7,030 bases of DNA from an uncultured Clostridiaceae bacterium. Its GTDB lineage: Bacteria > Bacillota > Clostridia > TANB77 > CAG-508. The position numbers and the translations under genes were made by a program. This document shows positions 4,697 through 7,030 of the stretch, piece after piece (position 1 is the first letter of the stretch; the number at the start of each line of letters is the position of its first letter). Under the pieces are notes generated by a model that did not search any database, was not told where the DNA came from, and worked only from the letters and a program-made list of their open reading frames with translations. The stretch covers positions 1-7,030 of the forward strand of contig CATXTS010000105.1 of NCBI GenBank assembly GCA_958402495.1. Reading direction: 5' to 3'.

Positions 4697-7030
4697 ACCA
4701 TAACGGTCATATCATCTTTTTCTACACCATAATCGTTATCAATGGCTTCTTGTAAAATGATATCCGCTATTTTTTGTACATCTTGTGTTTCTATTTCTTC
4801 TAATAGGAATTGTAGCCATAGTTCTTTATTTGTGTATTCTGTCGAAGATTCTAATATACCATCACTACACATCACGATAATATCTCCATCTTGTAGGTCT
4901 CTATCATATACAACTAAATCGATGTCATTTATAATGCCGGTTGGTAATGCTATGGATTTTAGAATTTGAACATTTCTTTTATTTTTTACATAGGTTGGAC
5001 ATGCTGCATTTTTGATAAATTCTAGGTTACCTGCATATAAGTCTAGGATACCAATATCTAGTGTTGCATACATATCTTCTCCTTGATGGGCTGCTGCCAG
5101 TGTAGAGTTGATTAATCTTAAGGAAGTATCTTTATCAAATCCAGAAGATAGTAATTTTTCTAACATACCTATTGCCATTTTACTACTTTTTCTAGCTTCT
5201 TTTCCTGACCCCATTCCATCACTGATAGCAAGTAAATATTTTCCGTCCGCTAATCTGGTCTGTATACAGGTATCACCAGACATAGGTGAGTCTTTTTTGG
5301 TAGCTCTTGCTACCCCTATTTGTACAGTTTGCTTGTCTTGTGTAAGATATGTATAGCTACATTGATCTACATGATTTCTGATTCCACAAACTTGGTTTTG
5401 TAGTACCATGTTTTGTTCTAAAATTTTGCTTATGATTTTTCCCATTTTTTTGACATCACAGTTTGGGTTTTCCACATTTTCACATATATTTGTGTATAAC
5501 GTTGCTTCCATTCTTCCTGTTTTTTCTTTTTTGATATGAATATCTTTAATAAAAATGGCTTTTTGCTCTAACAAAGTTTTGATTTCTTCTTTTTCTTCTA
5601 TAAAAGGGTCTTCTTCTGGTATTTCTATTTCATTAGCTAGTGCTCCGATTGCTTTAGATACTTCTTCTAATTGATTGGATACGGCTTTTTGATTTTCTTG
5701 TAATTTCTTTTTCCATATAAAATTGATTTTGCTCATTTTATAGGATTCGTTAATGATTTTTACCATTCTCCCTATATCATCTTCTATACTATCACTAACA
5801 TAGGTTTCATCTATACCAACTATATAGTTGTTGTGTTTTGCAAAAATATCTAGCAAATTTTTTCTGGTTAGTTTTTCTTTTTGTAATAAAGTCGTAAATA
5901 TGTCTTTTAATAGTCCTTCTTCTGGTGTATATAAATCTTCAAATAATATATTTTCTTCATAACCTTCTAAATTATTTTGTAATTCTCTTTCGAATATTTT
6001 CTCATTATCTTGTTCTTGTTTTTCTAGTTCTTCGTCTTCTACCACAGTTGCTGCTGCTTCTTGGTATGTTCTTGCTATTTGAGATATTGTCTCTGACATA
6101 GAGTTTAATTTATAGATAGTTTCTTTATTTTCTTCCAAATTATGCCCTGTAGTTGTTGGTAATAATTTGGTGTTTCCTATCATGTCTTCTATATCGATAC
6201 CTATATTTTTTGGAATAGCTAACAAGCCCAAAGAAGCTATTAAGATTTCTTGCATCATAATAATAGATTGGGTATTACCATTAAAACAATAGGTAATAGC
6301 TATGTTACCTATAATAAAGCCTAAGATAACTCCTATCTTTCCAAAATGGTTGAAAATACCAGCTATCATTCCTGACAATGCATAAGAAGCTATCATAATC
6401 GGTTCACTATTTCCTATAATGCCTAAGACAGCACCTATGGTAATACCTGCTGTTCCGCCTACTAAAATGCCATGTTTCCATCCCATAACTAGTACGATTA
6501 AAATACAGGCTATATTGCGAAGAGTATATCCAAATATACTAGTTTCCCCTAATGCACAAATGGCTATGGTAACTAATAAACTTGCCCCCATCACTTCTTC
6601 TATAGAACATACCGTTTTTTCTCCTATTTTGGTTACCACACTTATAGCATTTACAAACACTTTGTAAAAAATATAGGCAGAAATACTATACATGAAGCTG
6701 ATTAATAAGTCATATACTAAAAAATCTCTAAAAAACATATTCCCTGCTTGTACTAAAAAACAGGCTATAAATAAGCGTACTCCTAATTTTCTTTTTTCGT
6801 TTGCTTCTGCTTGGTATTTTGGCGCTTTGATTAATATGCTAAAGGTTAATAATAATACAATCAATATTAAATTTAAGGCGCTATTCCCTCCAAAGGAAAT
6901 AAACGTACCAATGGTTACTAATATCGTCGTAATTCCTATAGGTATACTATTTCCTAATATGGCTGCTATCATAGCTATTCCAAATGGTGCGATACTACTA
7001 TCTTTTCCAAACCCTACTAAAGAAAGCATA
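4672..7030 (-). CDS. spoIIE: Stage II sporulation protein E, serine phosphatase (5'-truncated by the window edge)
   Basis: SpoIIE is a polytopic membrane PP2C-type phosphatase at the asymmetric division septum. It dephosphorylates SpoIIAA and thereby releases sigma-F in the forespore. The 785 visible residues start at a Met (7029) that is probably internal: the first hydrophobic helix already begins here, and the catalytic motifs sit about 24 residues earlier than in the 827-residue Bacillus subtilis protein as I recall it. Residues about 1-275 hold roughly ten hydrophobic segments. Residues 290-570 are charged and helix-rich, matching the regulatory and FtsZ-interacting region. Residues 571-785 are the phosphatase domain, with SGD (584-586), SDGMGSGKEA (603-612), TLD (656-658), CSDGI (721-725) and KDDMT (771-775), so all metal-binding aspartates are present. 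The protein ends soon after DDMTVMV, without the longer C-terminal tail of the Bacillus protein. Its promoter lies outside the window. Confidence 0.96.
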   Translation of the reverse strand, partial: MLSLVGFGKDSSIAPFGIAMIAAILGNSIPIGITTILVTIGTFISFGGNSALNLILIVLLLTFSILIKAPKYQAEANEKRKLGVRLFIACFLVQAGNMFFRDFLVYDLLISFMYSISAYIFYKVFVNAISVVTKIGEKTVCSIEEVMGASLLVTIAICALGETSIFGYTLRNIACILIVLVMGWKHGILVGGTAGITIGAVLGIIGNSEPIMIASYALSGMIAGIFNHFGKIGVILGFIIGNIAITYCFNGNTQSIIMMQEILIASLGLLAIPKNIGIDIEDMIGNTKLLPTTTGHNLEENKETIYKLNSMSETISQIARTYQEAAATVVEDEELEKQEQDNEKIFERELQNNLEGYEENILFEDLYTPEEGLLKDIFTTLLQKEKLTRKNLLDIFAKHNNYIVGIDETYVSDSIEDDIGRMVKIINESYKMSKINFIWKKKLQENQKAVSNQLEEVSKAIGALANEIEIPEEDPFIEEKEEIKTLLEQKAIFIKDIHIKKEKTGRMEATLYTNICENVENPNCDVKKMGKIISKILEQNMVLQNQVCGIRNHVDQCSYTYLTQDKQTVQIGVARATKKDSPMSGDTCIQTRLADGKYLLAISDGMGSGKEARKSSKMAIGMLEKLLSSGFDKDTSLRLINSTLAAAHQGEDMYATLDIGILDLYAGNLEFIKNAACPTYVKNKRNVQILKSIALPTGIINDIDLVVYDRDLQDGDIIVMCSDGILESSTEYTNKELWLQFLLEEIETQDVQKIADIILQEAIDNDYGVEKDDMTVMVAKIKNKD

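Noticed and set aside
4742..5356. Two plus-strand open frames of 75 and 82 codons inside spoIIE
   Set aside because: They are antisense to the conserved phosphatase domain, whose motifs are clearly on the minus strand, and have no start signals or recognisable features.

Overview
The window is AT-rich, and every gene in it lies on the minus strand. A SpoIIE-type sporulation phosphatase points to an endospore-forming, low-GC member of the Firmicutes, most likely a clostridial lineage. That placement is inferred from gene content and base composition only; no species can be named.

In the direction of transcription (high to low coordinates) the order is as follows. (1) spoIIE, 5'-truncated by the window edge at 7030 and ending at 4672, on top of an intrinsic terminator. 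(2) A 148-bp spacer holding an inverted repeat, two copies of an AGTACT-containing direct repeat and a good ribosome binding site. (3) A complete stand-alone AAA ATPase of the AAA_14 plus DUF4143 type (4523-3231). (4) A 169-bp spacer with a second, almost identical terminator. (5) A compact set of three genes: a membrane-anchored WG-repeat protein (3061-1532), an unrecognised 413-residue protein with a C-terminal membrane anchor (1505-264), and the start of acpS, holo-ACP synthase (246-1, cut by the window edge). The gaps within this set are 26 and 17 bp, so they are probably one transcript.

The genes fall into three functional units. SpoIIE dephosphorylates the anti-anti-sigma factor SpoIIAA and so activates sigma-F in the forespore. 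The ATPase has no evident functional link to its neighbours. The last three genes join a lipid-synthesis housekeeping enzyme to two surface or membrane proteins of unknown role.

The most notable feature is a 39-bp direct repeat (38 of 39 identical) on either side of the ATPase gene. One copy is the coding 3' end and terminator of spoIIE. The other is noncoding and lies just upstream of the WG gene. This suggests that the ATPase unit may be a later insertion that duplicated the end of spoIIE, or that the terminator was copied. I saw no RNA genes, CRISPR array or recognisable insertion sequence, and no gene-free stretch longer than 300 bp.
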